64,000 bases of DNA from JBGPHT01 sp041484525 (GTDB lineage Bacteria; Acidobacteriota; Terriglobia; Bryobacterales; Bryobacteraceae), in NCBI GenBank assembly GCA_041484525.1, contig JBGPHT010000026.1, positions 1-64,000 of the forward strand, in the 5' to 3' direction. How positions within the stretch are numbered: position 1 is the stretch's first letter; the number at the start of each line of letters is the position of its first letter. This document shows positions 8,372-18,417 of the stretch, piece by piece. Both the position numbers and the translations under genes were made by a program. The notes under the pieces are model-generated. The model ran no database searches. It was not told the DNA's origin and saw only the letters and a program-made list of their open reading frames with translations.

Positions 8372-8628
8372 TCCCTGATGTCCGACAGCCGGTATCTGAC
8401 GGTGGTGCCGTTCAGTTTTCGGAATTTGATTCCGACGCCCGTATACCGGTCGTTGCGGAGGCTCTTGACGCTGCGAGCGCACACTGCGGTTGTCTGGTGC
8501 TCGTCGAGCAGCGCCCAGCCAACGCTGGGAATCGTGGATAGGTCCACCACCCTGCGATCTGTCTTCTGTTGCGTGTTTGTGGCCGGCGCGCATGCACCGG
8601 CGACGGGAGGGATCGGATTCGTCGCCAT
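8281..8628 (-). CDS. AlpA/excisionase-like helix-turn-helix protein
   Basis: 115 residues. Residues about 40-92 form a MerR-like HTH_17 domain: LLDEHQTTAVCARSVKSLRN for the helices, then GIKFRKLNGTTVRYRLSD and the closing IREWLDAQ, the usual signature of phage and island excisionase/AlpA regulators. The N-terminal 30 residues look disordered. GAGG 9 nt before the ATG at 8628 supports the start. In tRNA-targeting elements such genes bend DNA for excision or activate the integrase. Here it is the most upstream gene of the element, nearest to the intact tRNA. Confidence 0.7.
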   Translation of the reverse strand: MATNPIPPVAGACAPATNTQQKTDRRVVDLSTIPSVGWALLDEHQTTAVCARSVKSLRNDRYTGVGIKFRKLNGTTVRYRLSDIREWLDAQPTFDGTATATFGHLPIRITSSSSA

Positions 8629-9193
<565 letters not shown>

Positions 9194-9213
9194 GCAAGGA
9201 TGATTATTCTTCC

Positions 9214-9242
9214 ATTTAAACAGACGCTTGCTGAGGTGTCAA
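9214..9242 (-). promoter_or_regulatory. Promoter of tRNA-Asn
   Basis: On the minus strand a perfect TTGACA (9237-9242), 17-nt spacer and TTAAAT (9214-9219, 4 of 6). The transcript would start about 14 nt before the mature tRNA 5' end, a normal tRNA leader. Confidence 0.6.
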
Positions 9243-9605
9243 TTCTCTCCGAGAAGACGGTTCACGCGGCTTCCGTACGTAAGCAGTTCGGGCCGGGGGT
9301 TCCGCGTCGACTACGCTCACGACAGTGCCGCTTTACGGTCAGCCTCCGAACACCTTGCCGCCGAGAGCCATCACCCATCACGATCACTTGTAATTGCGCC
9401 GATGCAAGTCAGCTCGATCGAATCGAGCTTTTGGTCACCGTCTAAGTTACACGATATCGAGGCTCGTCGCTTGTTCTCTGGTACCCGCTCTAGTACTTTT
9501 CACTACGTACTGGTACCCCGAAAGGGCCTGCTTGAGCGTTGTAACGCCCCACAACATCACCGTAGAATACTGTCTCGGAAGCGTACAGAGGTACCCAAAA
9601 CATTT
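9243..9605. other. Upstream region of the PEP-CTERM gene (363 bp)
   Basis: An open frame runs through it in phase with the PEP-CTERM gene from 9228. Its translation has no recognisable features, and the signal peptide begins at the Met at 9606. I therefore regard this stretch as non-coding. It must hold the promoter for 9606 onward. Confidence 0.45.
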
Positions 9606-10337
9606 ATGTCTTCTCTTGATCGCGCGCGGAGGTTTCTGCAGACGAAGGCGGCGAAGCTCGCGCTTGCGATAGTGCCGCTGGCGGCGGCCACCATTGCAGC
9701 CAGGCCGGCGAAAGCAATTGCGACCCAGGGTCTGCTCGATACCCCGACCGGCTCCTTTAGCTCGACAGGACTCATTGGTCCACCCACCGGCTCAGCGGGG
9801 GCGACCATCCTTCCATCCTTTAATAATCTGTTCGGCCAGAGCTTGTTTGGAACCGTCTCCGGTCCGGTTTCAGGAGGCAGTTCGTCGCTGACGCTGGATT
9901 GGGTCGGCTCGGCGTCCGGCAGCGCAGCCGTCAACCCCATTCCGATCGGGTGGGATTTTACGATCGGCGCCGCATCGAGCGGCACCGTGGTCACGTGGAT
10001 TCTGGACGTGAACTTCAACCTCCTGGCTGGCGGCACTACGCTCAACCAGTTCACGTCAGCCTCCAGTCTGACCGGGGCGATTTCGTATCACGTGCTTTCC
10101 TCCGGTACTCCGGCGGTTAATCTTCCCGCTGCTTTGAACGACTACGATGTCAGGTTGACCGTGAATTTCCAGAACTCCGGTTTTGGCGCCGAATCCGTGG
10201 ACGTGCCATCGGGCGCGAGCATCGACCTTAACAGCGGCAATGGCGGTGAACCCGCCCCAGAACCCGCCACGCTGCTCTATCTCGGACCGGCCGCCGGGTT
10301 CCTGCTGTTGATGCGTTCCCGCAAGCGCCGTGGCTGA
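9606..10337 (+). CDS. PEP-CTERM sorting-domain protein, secreted
   Basis: 243 residues. The signal peptide has a basic start (SLDRARRFLQTKAAK) and hydrophobic core and ends near ARPAKA. The middle is a Gly/Ser/Thr-rich, beta-type domain with no recognised fold. The C-terminus has the full PEP-CTERM tripartite tag: PEPATLLYLG, a hydrophobic stretch, and the basic tail RSRKRRG. Such proteins are cut and anchored by exosortase and usually relate to exopolysaccharide or biofilm. No exosortase is in the window. A glycosyltransferase begins 6 bp downstream. An in-frame ATG-less extension upstream was rejected because it would bury the signal peptide. Confidence 0.85.
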   Translation: MSSLDRARRFLQTKAAKLALAIVPLAAATIAARPAKAIATQGLLDTPTGSFSSTGLIGPPTGSAGATILPSFNNLFGQSLFGTVSGPVSGGSSSLTLDWVGSASGSAAVNPIPIGWDFTIGAASSGTVVTWILDVNFNLLAGGTTLNQFTSASSLTGAISYHVLSSGTPAVNLPAALNDYDVRLTVNFQNSGFGAESVDVPSGASIDLNSGNGGEPAPEPATLLYLGPAAGFLLLMRSRKRRG

Positions 10338-10343
10338 CGCCTC

Positions 10344-11503
10344 TTGAGTTCCTCTCTGCCGCGCCTGCTCCTGGTTCTGCCGCAAATGCCGCAGGACCCG
10401 GCGAGCGGTGCGGCGCGCTCCGTTCGAACCATCTGCGAACTGCTGGCTCGTTCCGGCTTCACCGTCCACGCGCTCGGCACTACCGCAACCGAGCGCGAAT
10501 CCAAATCCGACCCCGTCGAATACCTGAAGCAGGTGGGCGCCAGCGTGAAGGTCGAGCCGGGCCGATCCGGCGTACACGTAGGCAGCCGCCACCTATATGG
10601 CTGGCAGACGCTGCACGGAAGGCAATTCGACATCCTCTTCGACCAGGCGCTCCACGATTTCAAGCCCGATCTCCTGCTCGCTTACGGCGGACTGCCCGCG
10701 GACATCAAGCGGCACCAGCGGGCGCGGCGCCAGGGTGTGAGGATTGTCTTCGCGCTACGCAACGACCGCTATCTCACTCCCGGCTTCTTTGACGAAATGG
10801 CCGGCGTCCTCACGCCCTCGCAGTTCCTGACCGATTTCTACCGCCAGGCGATCGGCCTCGAGAGCACGCCGCTGCCGCTCCCCATCGGGATCGAAGATGT
10901 AGTGGCCGAGGAACGCGAGCCCATCTTCTTCACCATGATCAACCCCTCGCTCGAGAAGGGCCTGATGGTGGCCGCTCGCCTGGCCGAAGAGCTCGGCCGC
11001 CGCCGGCCCGATATTCCCATGCTCATCATCGAATCGCGCGGGTCCGCAGGTCGCCTCATTCAGGCGGGCCTGGCGGGCGGATTCGATCTGGGGCGCCATG
11101 AGAACCTGACGACGTCGCCGCCGGTGCCGCAGCCGAAGGATATCTACACGCCGGCGCGCGCTCTGCTCGTGCCGTCGCTCTGGCAGGAGGCTGCGGGCCG
11201 CGTCGTCCCGGAGGCGCTGCTCAACGGAGTGCCTCCCATCGTCAGCGACCGCGGCGTCTCGGAGAATGCTTGGACGGCGCCGGTTTCGTCGTCCCGATTC
11301 CACCTGATGTGACGGCTGAATCGAGCTGCCCCGTTTCGGCCGCCGTAGTCGAACCGTGGCTCGAACTCATCTTCCGCCTGGAGGACGATCCGGAATTTTA
11401 CCGCCTGGAATCCGAGCGCGCACTCCAGGCATCCAAAATGTATTCGCCCGAAATCCTGTCACCGCGCTACATAAATTATTTCCTGGACGTGCTGGCCCGT
11501 TGA
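10344..11503 (+). pseudogene. GT4-type glycosyltransferase interrupted by a frameshift
   Basis: The first frame (TTG start at 10344) encodes about 310 residues of a GT-B glycosyltransferase. It includes ALLVPSLWQEAAGRVVPEAL, the nucleotide-sugar binding region, and GVPPIVSDRG. The matching C-terminal part continues in another frame from about 11270 (DGAGFVVPIPPD) to 11503. Adding one base near 11265-11272 restores a single protein of about 386 residues. It could be a mutation or a base-calling error. It is directly downstream of the PEP-CTERM gene and may glycosylate the same surface layer. Confidence 0.75.
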
Positions 11504-11537
11504 ACCTTACCCCCGGCGCTATCATCAAAACTACTGG

Positions 11538-12212
11538 ATGATTTCACTCAAAGGGGTGAGCAAGTCTTTTAACGGCAAGCGCCAGGTCGTCGCTCTGAAC
11601 CACATCGATCTCGAGATCGCCCGCGGCGAGATGGTGTCGATCGTGGGACCTTCCGGCTCCGGGAAGTCGACTCTGCTGAACTTGATCGGCGGTCTCGACC
11701 GCCCCACTGCGGGCGAAATCCGCATTGACGGCCAGGCGGTGGCGGAACTCTCCGATGACGACCTCACGCGCTTGCGCCGCGACAAGATCGGGTTCATTTT
11801 TCAGTTCTTCAATCTGCTGCCCAGCCTCACGTGCGTGGAGAACGTGGCGCTGCCGCTGCACCTGAAAGGCCTGCCGCGCAAGGAAATCGACAGGCGCGCC
11901 CGGGATCTGCTCGAGTTGGTGCAACTCGGCCATCGCCTCGACCACCTTCCCGACGAGCTTTCGGGCGGCGAGCGCCAGCGGGTCGCGATCGCCCGCGCCC
12001 TGGCGTTCTCTCCGCCGGTGCTGCTGGCCGACGAGCCCACTGGAAATCTCGACAGTCACACCGGCGCCGAAATTCTGCGCCTGGTCCGCGATCTTCATCA
12101 GCGGCTCAACGCCACCATCCTCATCGTTACCCACGATGTGAGCGTAGCCGAAAGCTGCCCGCGCACCGTAACTCTCCGTGATGCGTGCATTGCCGGGGAC
12201 CTTCGGCGATGA
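11538..12212 (+). CDS. ABC transporter ATPase, LolD/MacB family
   Basis: 224 residues. Walker A GPSGSGKST is at 37-45, the Q-loop in FIFQFFNLLP, the signature LSGGERQRV near 141, Walker B VLLADEPTGNLD near 160 and the switch His in VTHD. FNLLP and DEPTGNLDS are typical of ATPases that pair with FtsX-type permeases (LolD, MacB). Its stop overlaps the permease start (ATGA), so translation is coupled. It powers an inner-membrane complex that acts on envelope substrates rather than solute import. Confidence 0.92.
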   Translation: MISLKGVSKSFNGKRQVVALNHIDLEIARGEMVSIVGPSGSGKSTLLNLIGGLDRPTAGEIRIDGQAVAELSDDDLTRLRRDKIGFIFQFFNLLPSLTCVENVALPLHLKGLPRKEIDRRARDLLELVQLGHRLDHLPDELSGGERQRVAIARALAFSPPVLLADEPTGNLDSHTGAEILRLVRDLHQRLNATILIVTHDVSVAESCPRTVTLRDACIAGDLRR

Positions 12213-14761
12213 TCCTCTTCCGCCTCATCAGTTGGCCCTACATGCGCAAGCATCTGTTGCGCTCGGTGCTGACCACCGCCGGCATCGTGCTCGGCGTGGC
12301 TCTGCTGGTCGGCATGCAGACGGCCAATCAGTCCGTATTGCGCGCCTTCAACCAGACGGTCGATCGCATCGCCGGCAAGGCGCAGTTGCAGGTTTCCGCG
12401 GGCGACGTCGGTTTTCCCGAGGAAGTGCTGGAGCGCGTGCAGGCTGTCCCCGAAGTGCGTACCGCCGCGCCCGTGATCGAGGCCACGGTCGATACCGGCC
12501 TGGCGGGGCAGGGCAAGCTCCTCATCCTGGCCGTGGATATGACCGGCGATCGCGGTCTGCGCGACTACGATTTCGAAAACGGCGACGAGGACGTCATCGA
12601 TGATCCGCTGGTCTTTCTGGCGCAACCCGATTCGCTGATCGTCACGCGCGAATTCGCCGAGCGTAACGGGCTCCGCACCGGCAGCGGGATCACGTTCGAA
12701 ACCATGGTGGGCCGCAAGCAGTTCACCATCCGCGGCATTCTCAAGCCCGGCGGGATGGCGTCGGCCTTCGGCGGAAATTTCGGCATCATGGATATCTACG
12801 CGGCGCAGAGCGTCTTCGGCCGCGGACGCCACTTCGACCGCATCGACATCGGCCTGCGCGATGGCGTTTCGCTCGAGCAGGGCGAAGCCGCTCTCGGCCG
12901 CGCGCTCGGATCCGGATTCACCGTCGAGCCGCCCTCCGGCCGCGGCAAACATTTCGAATCGCTGCTGAGCGTCTACACATTGGCTGCCAGCATCTCCAGC
13001 ATGTTCGCGCTCTTCATCGGCATGTTCATCATCTATAATTCGTTCGCCATCGCGGTGACGCAGCGCCGCTCTGAAATCGGGATACTGCGCGCCCTCGGCG
13101 CCACGCGCGGCCAGATTCGGACGTTGTTCCTGGGTGAGAGCGCCGTCGCCGGACTGATCGGTTCGGCGGCTGGCGTGGCGGTGGGCCTCGCGATCGCTCG
13201 TAGTCTGACGACGGCTACCAGCCAGGTGATGGAAGCCATGTTCGCCGTTCCGCAGAACGCCGGCGCGGTCACAGTGGACCCGCGCTTCCTGCTGGCGGCG
13301 GTAGGGGCCGGCGTTTCGACGAGCATGCTGGCGGCGCTGATTCCGGCGCGCAATGCGGCGCGCGTAGAGCCGGTGCAGGCGCTGCAGAAGGGGAAGTATC
13401 AGGTGCTCGGCGCTGGCGAAAACCGGGTCCGCCGCACTGCCGCGCTGATCTCGGCGGCTGGCGCCGTCGTCTGCCTGCCGTTCAGCCGTTACCGGCCGGC
13501 GTTCTTTCTAGGGTACGTGCTGATCGTGCTGGCCGGACTGCTGCTCACGCCGTTCTTCTCGCTCGCGCTGGCGCGCATGCTGCGCCGCCCGCTCAAATGG
13601 CTGCGGCCGGTCGAGGGTTCGCTCGCCGCCGATAGCCTGATTCAGGCGCCGCGCCGCACGTCCGCGACGGTGGCCGCGCTCATGCTCTCGCTGGCCCTCA
13701 TCATCGGACATGGCGGCGTGGCGCGCGGAAGTTTCGTATCCATCGACGAGTGGATGAAGAACACGCTGAACCCCGACATGTTCGTCTCCACCTCAGAAAC
13801 GCTGGCGTCGAAAGAGTTCCACTTCCCCGCCGCCATGCAGAGCGACCTGGAGCAGACGCCCGGGATCGCCGAGGTCCAACCCGTCCGCGTGGTGCGGGTG
13901 CAATTCCGCAATCAACCGATCATGATCGTCGCGGTGGACCATGCCAAGGTCGCCGCGCGAGTGCACCGTCACATGATTGAGGGCGAGCTGCAAACCATGA
14001 ACCGTCTGGCAGCGGAAGGGAAGGGACTGATCTTCTCGGAGAACCTGGCTACGCTGCAACGCCTGCACGTGGGCGACATGGTGGAGCTGGCAGCGCCCGC
14101 CGGCCCTCTGCGCTTGCCCATCGCCGGAATCATCCGCGATCTCTCCAATCAGCTCGGCACCATTTTCATCGACCGCAAAATTTACAGCCGCTATTACCTG
14201 GACGATTCTGTGGACATCTTCCGCGTCTACGTCAACGCCGGTGTTCCGCCGGCCGATGTCCGCCGCCGCATTATCGAACGGCTCGGGAGCCGGAACCGTC
14301 TGTTCGTTCTCATGAACGGCGACGTGCGCGAATACGTGAACAAGCTGATGAATCAGTGGTTCGGTCTCACCTATATTCAGGTGCTGGTGGCGGTGGTGGT
14401 GGCAATTCTCGGAATCGTCAACACGCTGACGGTTTCGATTTCCGACCGCCGCCGCGAGTTAGGAGTTTTGCGCGCCGTGGGTGGTCTGCGCGGCCAGATC
14501 CGCCGTACCATCTGGATGGAGGCTCTCGCCATCGGCACCATCGGGCTGGTGCTCGGAGTGGCTACCGGCTCGATCAATCTCTATTACGAATTGCAGGCGA
14601 TCGAGCACGATCTCACGGGAATTCCGCTCGGCTACGAGTTCCCGCTGACGATCGTACTGCTGCTGATTCCGGTGATCCTCGGCGCCGCATTCGCGTCGGC
14701 GATTCTCCCGGCGGAGACTGCTGTGCGGAGTTCGTTGGTGGAGGCGCTCGAATATGAATAG
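12209..14761 (+). CDS. FtsX-type ABC permease with two permease domains (LolE/MacB-like)
   Basis: 850 residues. A first membrane helix (about 18-40) is followed by a periplasmic domain (45-250). Three membrane segments (about 258-385), a further helix pair (about 415-465), a second periplasmic domain (about 500-715) and a final three-helix FtsX domain (about 720-850) complete it. Both FtsX domains show RRxExGxLRAxGxxRGQIR (RRSEIGILRALGATRGQIR and RRRELGVLRAVGGLRGQIR). The 800+ residue, two-FtsX arrangement is that of large COG0577-type exporters. The start at 12209 overlaps the ATPase stop; the 3' end overlaps the next gene by 8 nt. Likely role: lipoprotein or lipid extraction. Confidence 0.88.
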   Translation: MILFRLISWPYMRKHLLRSVLTTAGIVLGVALLVGMQTANQSVLRAFNQTVDRIAGKAQLQVSAGDVGFPEEVLERVQAVPEVRTAAPVIEATVDTGLAGQGKLLILAVDMTGDRGLRDYDFENGDEDVIDDPLVFLAQPDSLIVTREFAERNGLRTGSGITFETMVGRKQFTIRGILKPGGMASAFGGNFGIMDIYAAQSVFGRGRHFDRIDIGLRDGVSLEQGEAALGRALGSGFTVEPPSGRGKHFESLLSVYTLAASISSMFALFIGMFIIYNSFAIAVTQRRSEIGILRALGATRGQIRTLFLGESAVAGLIGSAAGVAVGLAIARSLTTATSQVMEAMFAVPQNAGAVTVDPRFLLAAVGAGVSTSMLAALIPARNAARVEPVQALQKGKYQVLGAGENRVRRTAALISAAGAVVCLPFSRYRPAFFLGYVLIVLAGLLLTPFFSLALARMLRRPLKWLRPVEGSLAADSLIQAPRRTSATVAALMLSLALIIGHGGVARGSFVSIDEWMKNTLNPDMFVSTSETLASKEFHFPAAMQSDLEQTPGIAEVQPVRVVRVQFRNQPIMIVAVDHAKVAARVHRHMIEGELQTMNRLAAEGKGLIFSENLATLQRLHVGDMVELAAPAGPLRLPIAGIIRDLSNQLGTIFIDRKIYSRYYLDDSVDIFRVYVNAGVPPADVRRRIIERLGSRNRLFVLMNGDVREYVNKLMNQWFGLTYIQVLVAVVVAILGIVNTLTVSISDRRRELGVLRAVGGLRGQIRRTIWMEALAIGTIGLVLGVATGSINLYYELQAIEHDLTGIPLGYEFPLTIVLLLIPVILGAAFASAILPAETAVRSSLVEALEYE

Positions 14762-15521
14762 AGCGGTTGGCGCGCTATCCGCATTGCTGTGGCTGGCGAT
14801 CGTTCACACTCTCCACGCCGAGGATGCCCGCCAGATCGTCGAGGAATCGCAGCGGCGCGGACGTTCCAACTCGCAGCGCTATGAAGGCATCCTCGAAGTG
14901 ATCGGCGCGAATTCCAAGGTCACGAAGAAATCCTGGACCACGCTGCGCATCGGGGCCTATGGCAATAGCAAATCCATCATCCGCTTCACGGCTCCGGCGG
15001 AAGTCAAGGGCGTCGCGCTGCTCGTCATCAATCACCCCGACCGTTCCTCCGACCAGTGGATGTGGACGCCCGCGATCGGCCGCGAGCGCCGCATCGCCCT
15101 GCAGGATCGCTCGACGCGCTTCTTCGGCACCGACTTCAGTTTCGAGGACCTGGAAGAGCGCGACGTGGATCAATACGAGTACCGCCTCACCGGCGAGGAA
15201 CCCATCGACGGCGCCGCGTGCTGGCGCATCGAAGCGCGCCCGCGGCAGGGCAAGGGTTCGCAGTACACGCTCACTCGCACCTGGATTCGCAAGGACAACT
15301 ACGTGCCTGCGCAGTACGAGAACTTCATCCAGAATCAGCTCGCGCGCCGCTTGCGCCAGAGCGACATCCGCAATGTCCAGGGCATCTGGACCGCCGGCAC
15401 GCTCGAGATGACCGATGTCCGCCGCAACAGCCGTACCATCCTGCGCATCGAAAAGCTCGAGTACAACGTTCCGATGAAGGACGACGATTTCACGGTCCCG
15501 GCGCTGCGCCGCGAGCAATGA
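14754..15521 (+). CDS. LolA-like outer-membrane lipoprotein-sorting protein (PF17131 type)
   Basis: 255 residues with a signal peptide (about 1-22, ending LHA). The mature part matches the periplasmic LolA-like fold found beside RND and ABC exporters. Typical stretches are SKSIIRFTAPAEVKG, WMWTPAIGRERRIA, GTDFSFEDLEERD and the C-terminal YNVPMKDDDFTVPALR. Proteins of this fold carry hydrophobic molecules across the periplasm. It overlaps the permease by 8 nt and the beta-barrel gene by 4 nt (ATGA), so it is probably the shuttle between them. Confidence 0.82.
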   Translation: MNRAVGALSALLWLAIVHTLHAEDARQIVEESQRRGRSNSQRYEGILEVIGANSKVTKKSWTTLRIGAYGNSKSIIRFTAPAEVKGVALLVINHPDRSSDQWMWTPAIGRERRIALQDRSTRFFGTDFSFEDLEERDVDQYEYRLTGEEPIDGAACWRIEARPRQGKGSQYTLTRTWIRKDNYVPAQYENFIQNQLARRLRQSDIRNVQGIWTAGTLEMTDVRRNSRTILRIEKLEYNVPMKDDDFTVPALRREQ

Positions 15522-16723
15522 AGCCGGCGCTCATTTTCGTGGCGTTCCTCGCCGCCGCCCAGGACTTCACGCAGCGGGGCTTCCTCGAGACCGGCGGCAT
15601 TTTCTACCCGCAGACCGTCCCCAACGACAGCGCCCATTTCGTCGGTGAAACTCTTCTGCGCTACGAAGCCTTTTACAAGCCCACGCCCGGCCTGCGCTTC
15701 GCCGGCACCGTCGACGCGCGCACCGATACGCATCTGGAAACCGGGCGCAATTTCCATCTCTCGTGGTGGGACCGCGAACTGCGACGGCCGGCGTTCGAGG
15801 TCCGCCGCCTCAGCGCCACTTACAGCCGCGGTAAGTTGACGATCGAAGCCGGCAAACAATTCATCCGCTGGGGAAAGACCGACGTTCTGAATCCCACCGA
15901 CCGCTTCGCCCCGCGCGATTTCCTCAACGTGACTGACAACGACTTCCTCGGCATCACGGCGGCGCGGCTCGCCTATGGGACGCAGGCCAACACCATCGAA
16001 CTCGTCTTCTCACCGCGCCTGACACCCAGCCGCATCCCGCTACTCAACCAGCGTTGGGCCGCGCTGCCGGCGGGGCTGCCGATCGTCGAGCAGCCGTCCG
16101 ACTTCCCCGGCGGCCCCCAGTTCGGCGCGCGCTGGAACCACATTGGCATGGCGGCCGAGTATTCGCTGTCGTTCTACAACGGGTACGATCACCTGCCGCT
16201 ATTTCGCGGACAAGTCCAATTGGCGCCCCTGCGCGTCGAAGTGCAGCCGTACTATCCGCAAATGCGCATGTACGGCGGCGATGCCGCGATCCCGCTTCCC
16301 CTCGTAACCCTTAAAGCCGAAGCCGCCTATTTCACGTCCACTAATCCTGCTTCGGACCAATACGTCTTGTTTGTTCTCCAGTTGGAGCGCCAGGCGGGCG
16401 AGTGGTTCTTTACCGGCGGCTACGCGGGCCAGGCGATCGTGGCGCACGGCCTCGCGCCCGCCTTCTCACCCGTCCGCGGTTTCACGCGCGCGTTCGTGGC
16501 GCACGCGGGCTACACGATCGACGTCAATCGCAGCGTGGCACTCGAAGGCGTCGTCCGGCAAAACGGCCAGGGCGTCTGGTTGAAGGCGGAATACAGCCAG
16601 GCTTTCGGCCAACATTGGCGCGCCACTGCCGGCTTCGGCTGGATCCACGGCGGCGAATCCGACTTCCTCGGCCAATACAACCGGAACTCGCACGCCATCG
16701 TGACGCTGCGTTACAGCTTCTAA
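15518..16723 (+). CDS. Outer-membrane beta-barrel protein of the export operon
   Basis: 401 residues with a short signal peptide (KPALIFVAFLAAAQ). Alternating hydrophobic/polar strands run throughout, with many aromatic residues, and the protein ends in the outer-membrane signature AIVTLRYSF. The motif GKQFIRWGKTDVLNPTDRF occurs in DUF1302-type porin-like proteins that accompany lipid exporters. ATGA overlap with the LolA-like gene makes it the fourth coupled gene. Likely the outer-membrane exit or acceptor. Confidence 0.78.
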   Translation: MKPALIFVAFLAAAQDFTQRGFLETGGIFYPQTVPNDSAHFVGETLLRYEAFYKPTPGLRFAGTVDARTDTHLETGRNFHLSWWDRELRRPAFEVRRLSATYSRGKLTIEAGKQFIRWGKTDVLNPTDRFAPRDFLNVTDNDFLGITAARLAYGTQANTIELVFSPRLTPSRIPLLNQRWAALPAGLPIVEQPSDFPGGPQFGARWNHIGMAAEYSLSFYNGYDHLPLFRGQVQLAPLRVEVQPYYPQMRMYGGDAAIPLPLVTLKAEAAYFTSTNPASDQYVLFVLQLERQAGEWFFTGGYAGQAIVAHGLAPAFSPVRGFTRAFVAHAGYTIDVNRSVALEGVVRQNGQGVWLKAEYSQAFGQHWRATAGFGWIHGGESDFLGQYNRNSHAIVTLRYSF

Positions 16724-16747
16724 TTGCCCTACACTGGTATTTCCATC

Positions 16748-18415
16748 ATGAAACTCCAGTCATACACCATCACCCAGGGCCGCGACCGCGCCCCCGCCCG
16801 CGCCATGTTGAAGGGCATCGGGTTCACCGACGAAGATCTCGCCAAGCCGATCATCGGCGTTGCCAATACCTGGATCGAGACCATGCCGTGCAACTACAAC
16901 CTGCGCGCGCTGGCCGTCAAAGTGAAGGAGGGTATCCGCGCCGCAGGTGGCACGCCGATGGAGTTCAACACCATCGCCATCTCGGACGGCGTCACCATGG
17001 GGACGGAGGGCATGAAGGCTTCGCTGGTCAGCCGCGAAGTCATCGCCGATTCCATCGAGCTGATGGTGCGCGGCCATATGTTCGACGGCATCGTTGCAAT
17101 GGTGGCGTGCGATAAGACCATTCCCGGCGCCGCCATGGCGCTGCTGCGCCTGAACGTTCCGGGCGTGATCATGTACGGCGGCAGCATTCTCCCCGGCCAG
17201 CACAACGGCCACGATATTTCGATCCAGGACGTCTTCGAAGCCGTCGGTGCCAATGCCCGCGGGCGCATGAGTGACGCGGAACTGCTCGACATCGAAAACC
17301 ACGCCTGCCCCGGCGCCGGCGCGTGCGGCGGCCAGTTCACGGCCAACACCATGGCGACGGTGATGGAGTTGATCGGCCTTTCTCCTATGGGAACGGCGTC
17401 GGTACCGCAGGTCGACCGGCGCAAGGACGACGTCGCCGTGCGCTGCGGCCGCGTGATCATGGACGCCGTGCGAAGCAACCTGCGGCCGCGCGACATTTGT
17501 ACGCGCAAGGCATTCGATAATGCCATCGCGGGCGTGGCGGCCACAGCCGGATCCACCAACGCGGTGCTACATCTGCTGGCCATGGCCCGCGAGGCCGAGC
17601 TGCCGCTTTCCATCGATGACTTCGACGGCATCTCCGCCCGCACGCCCGTGTTCTGCGACATCAAGCCCGCCGGCCGTTTCATGGCGGCGGACGTCGACAA
17701 GGCGGGCGGTATCGCGGTCATCGCCAAGCGGCTTCTGGACGGCAAGCTGGTGGATGGGTCGGCCAAAACCATCACCGGCCGGACCTTGGCAGAAGAAGCG
17801 GCCGAGGCGCATGAGACGCCGGGGCAGGAAGTGATCCTGCCGCTCGATCGCGCCCTGAAGCCGCGCGGCGGCATCGCCATCCTGCGCGGCAGTCTCGCTC
17901 CCGAGGGCTGCGTGATCAAACTGGCCGGCCACGACAAGACCGTCCACCACGGTCCGGCGCGCGTGTTCGAGCGGGAAGAGGAAGCGATGGACGCCGTAAC
18001 GCACGGCCGCATCCAGCCTAACGACGTCGTCGTCATCCGCTACGAGGGCCCGCGCGGCGGGCCCGGCATGCGCGAGATGCTGGGCGTGACCGGCGCGATC
18101 GTCGGCGCCGGCCTCTCCGACAGCGTGGCGCTTGTCACGGACGGCCGCTTCAGCGGCGCGACCCACGGCTTCATGGTCGCCCACGTCGCGCCGGAAGCTT
18201 TCAATGGCGGCCCGATCGCCGTGGTCCAGGAAGGCGACCCTGTCACCGTGGATGCGGACAGGGGCGTGCTCAACCTCGATATTCCCGAGGCCGAGTTGAA
18301 ACAGCGTATGGCCGCGTGGAAGCCGCGAGCGCCGCGCTATCCGAATGGCGTTTTCGCCAAGTACTGCGCGTTAGTGTCATCAGCCAGCGACGGCGCGGTC
18401 ACGAGGGTGCTGTAG
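16748..18415 (+). CDS. ilvD: Dihydroxy-acid dehydratase
   Basis: 555 residues, the usual length. It dehydrates 2,3-dihydroxy-3-methylbutanoate and its homologue in valine and isoleucine synthesis. Cluster and substrate motifs are present: MPCNYNLR, CDKTIPGAAMAL (Cys about 121), GACGGQFTANTM (Cys about 193), and the C-terminal TDGRFSGATHGFMVAHVAPE. The ATG at 16748 fits the family N-terminus (MKLQSYTITQGRDRAPARAM). An open extension to 16724 was not used. It is convergent with queA, with 2 bp between the stops. Confidence 0.97.
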   Translation: MKLQSYTITQGRDRAPARAMLKGIGFTDEDLAKPIIGVANTWIETMPCNYNLRALAVKVKEGIRAAGGTPMEFNTIAISDGVTMGTEGMKASLVSREVIADSIELMVRGHMFDGIVAMVACDKTIPGAAMALLRLNVPGVIMYGGSILPGQHNGHDISIQDVFEAVGANARGRMSDAELLDIENHACPGAGACGGQFTANTMATVMELIGLSPMGTASVPQVDRRKDDVAVRCGRVIMDAVRSNLRPRDICTRKAFDNAIAGVAATAGSTNAVLHLLAMAREAELPLSIDDFDGISARTPVFCDIKPAGRFMAADVDKAGGIAVIAKRLLDGKLVDGSAKTITGRTLAEEAAEAHETPGQEVILPLDRALKPRGGIAILRGSLAPEGCVIKLAGHDKTVHHGPARVFEREEEAMDAVTHGRIQPNDVVVIRYEGPRGGPGMREMLGVTGAIVGAGLSDSVALVTDGRFSGATHGFMVAHVAPEAFNGGPIAVVQEGDPVTVDADRGVLNLDIPEAELKQRMAAWKPRAPRYPNGVFAKYCALVSSASDGAVTRVL

Positions 18416-18417
18416 CC

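Noticed and set aside
9228..9605. N-terminal extension of the PEP-CTERM protein
   Set aside because: It would put the signal peptide inside the protein; the sequence looks non-coding.
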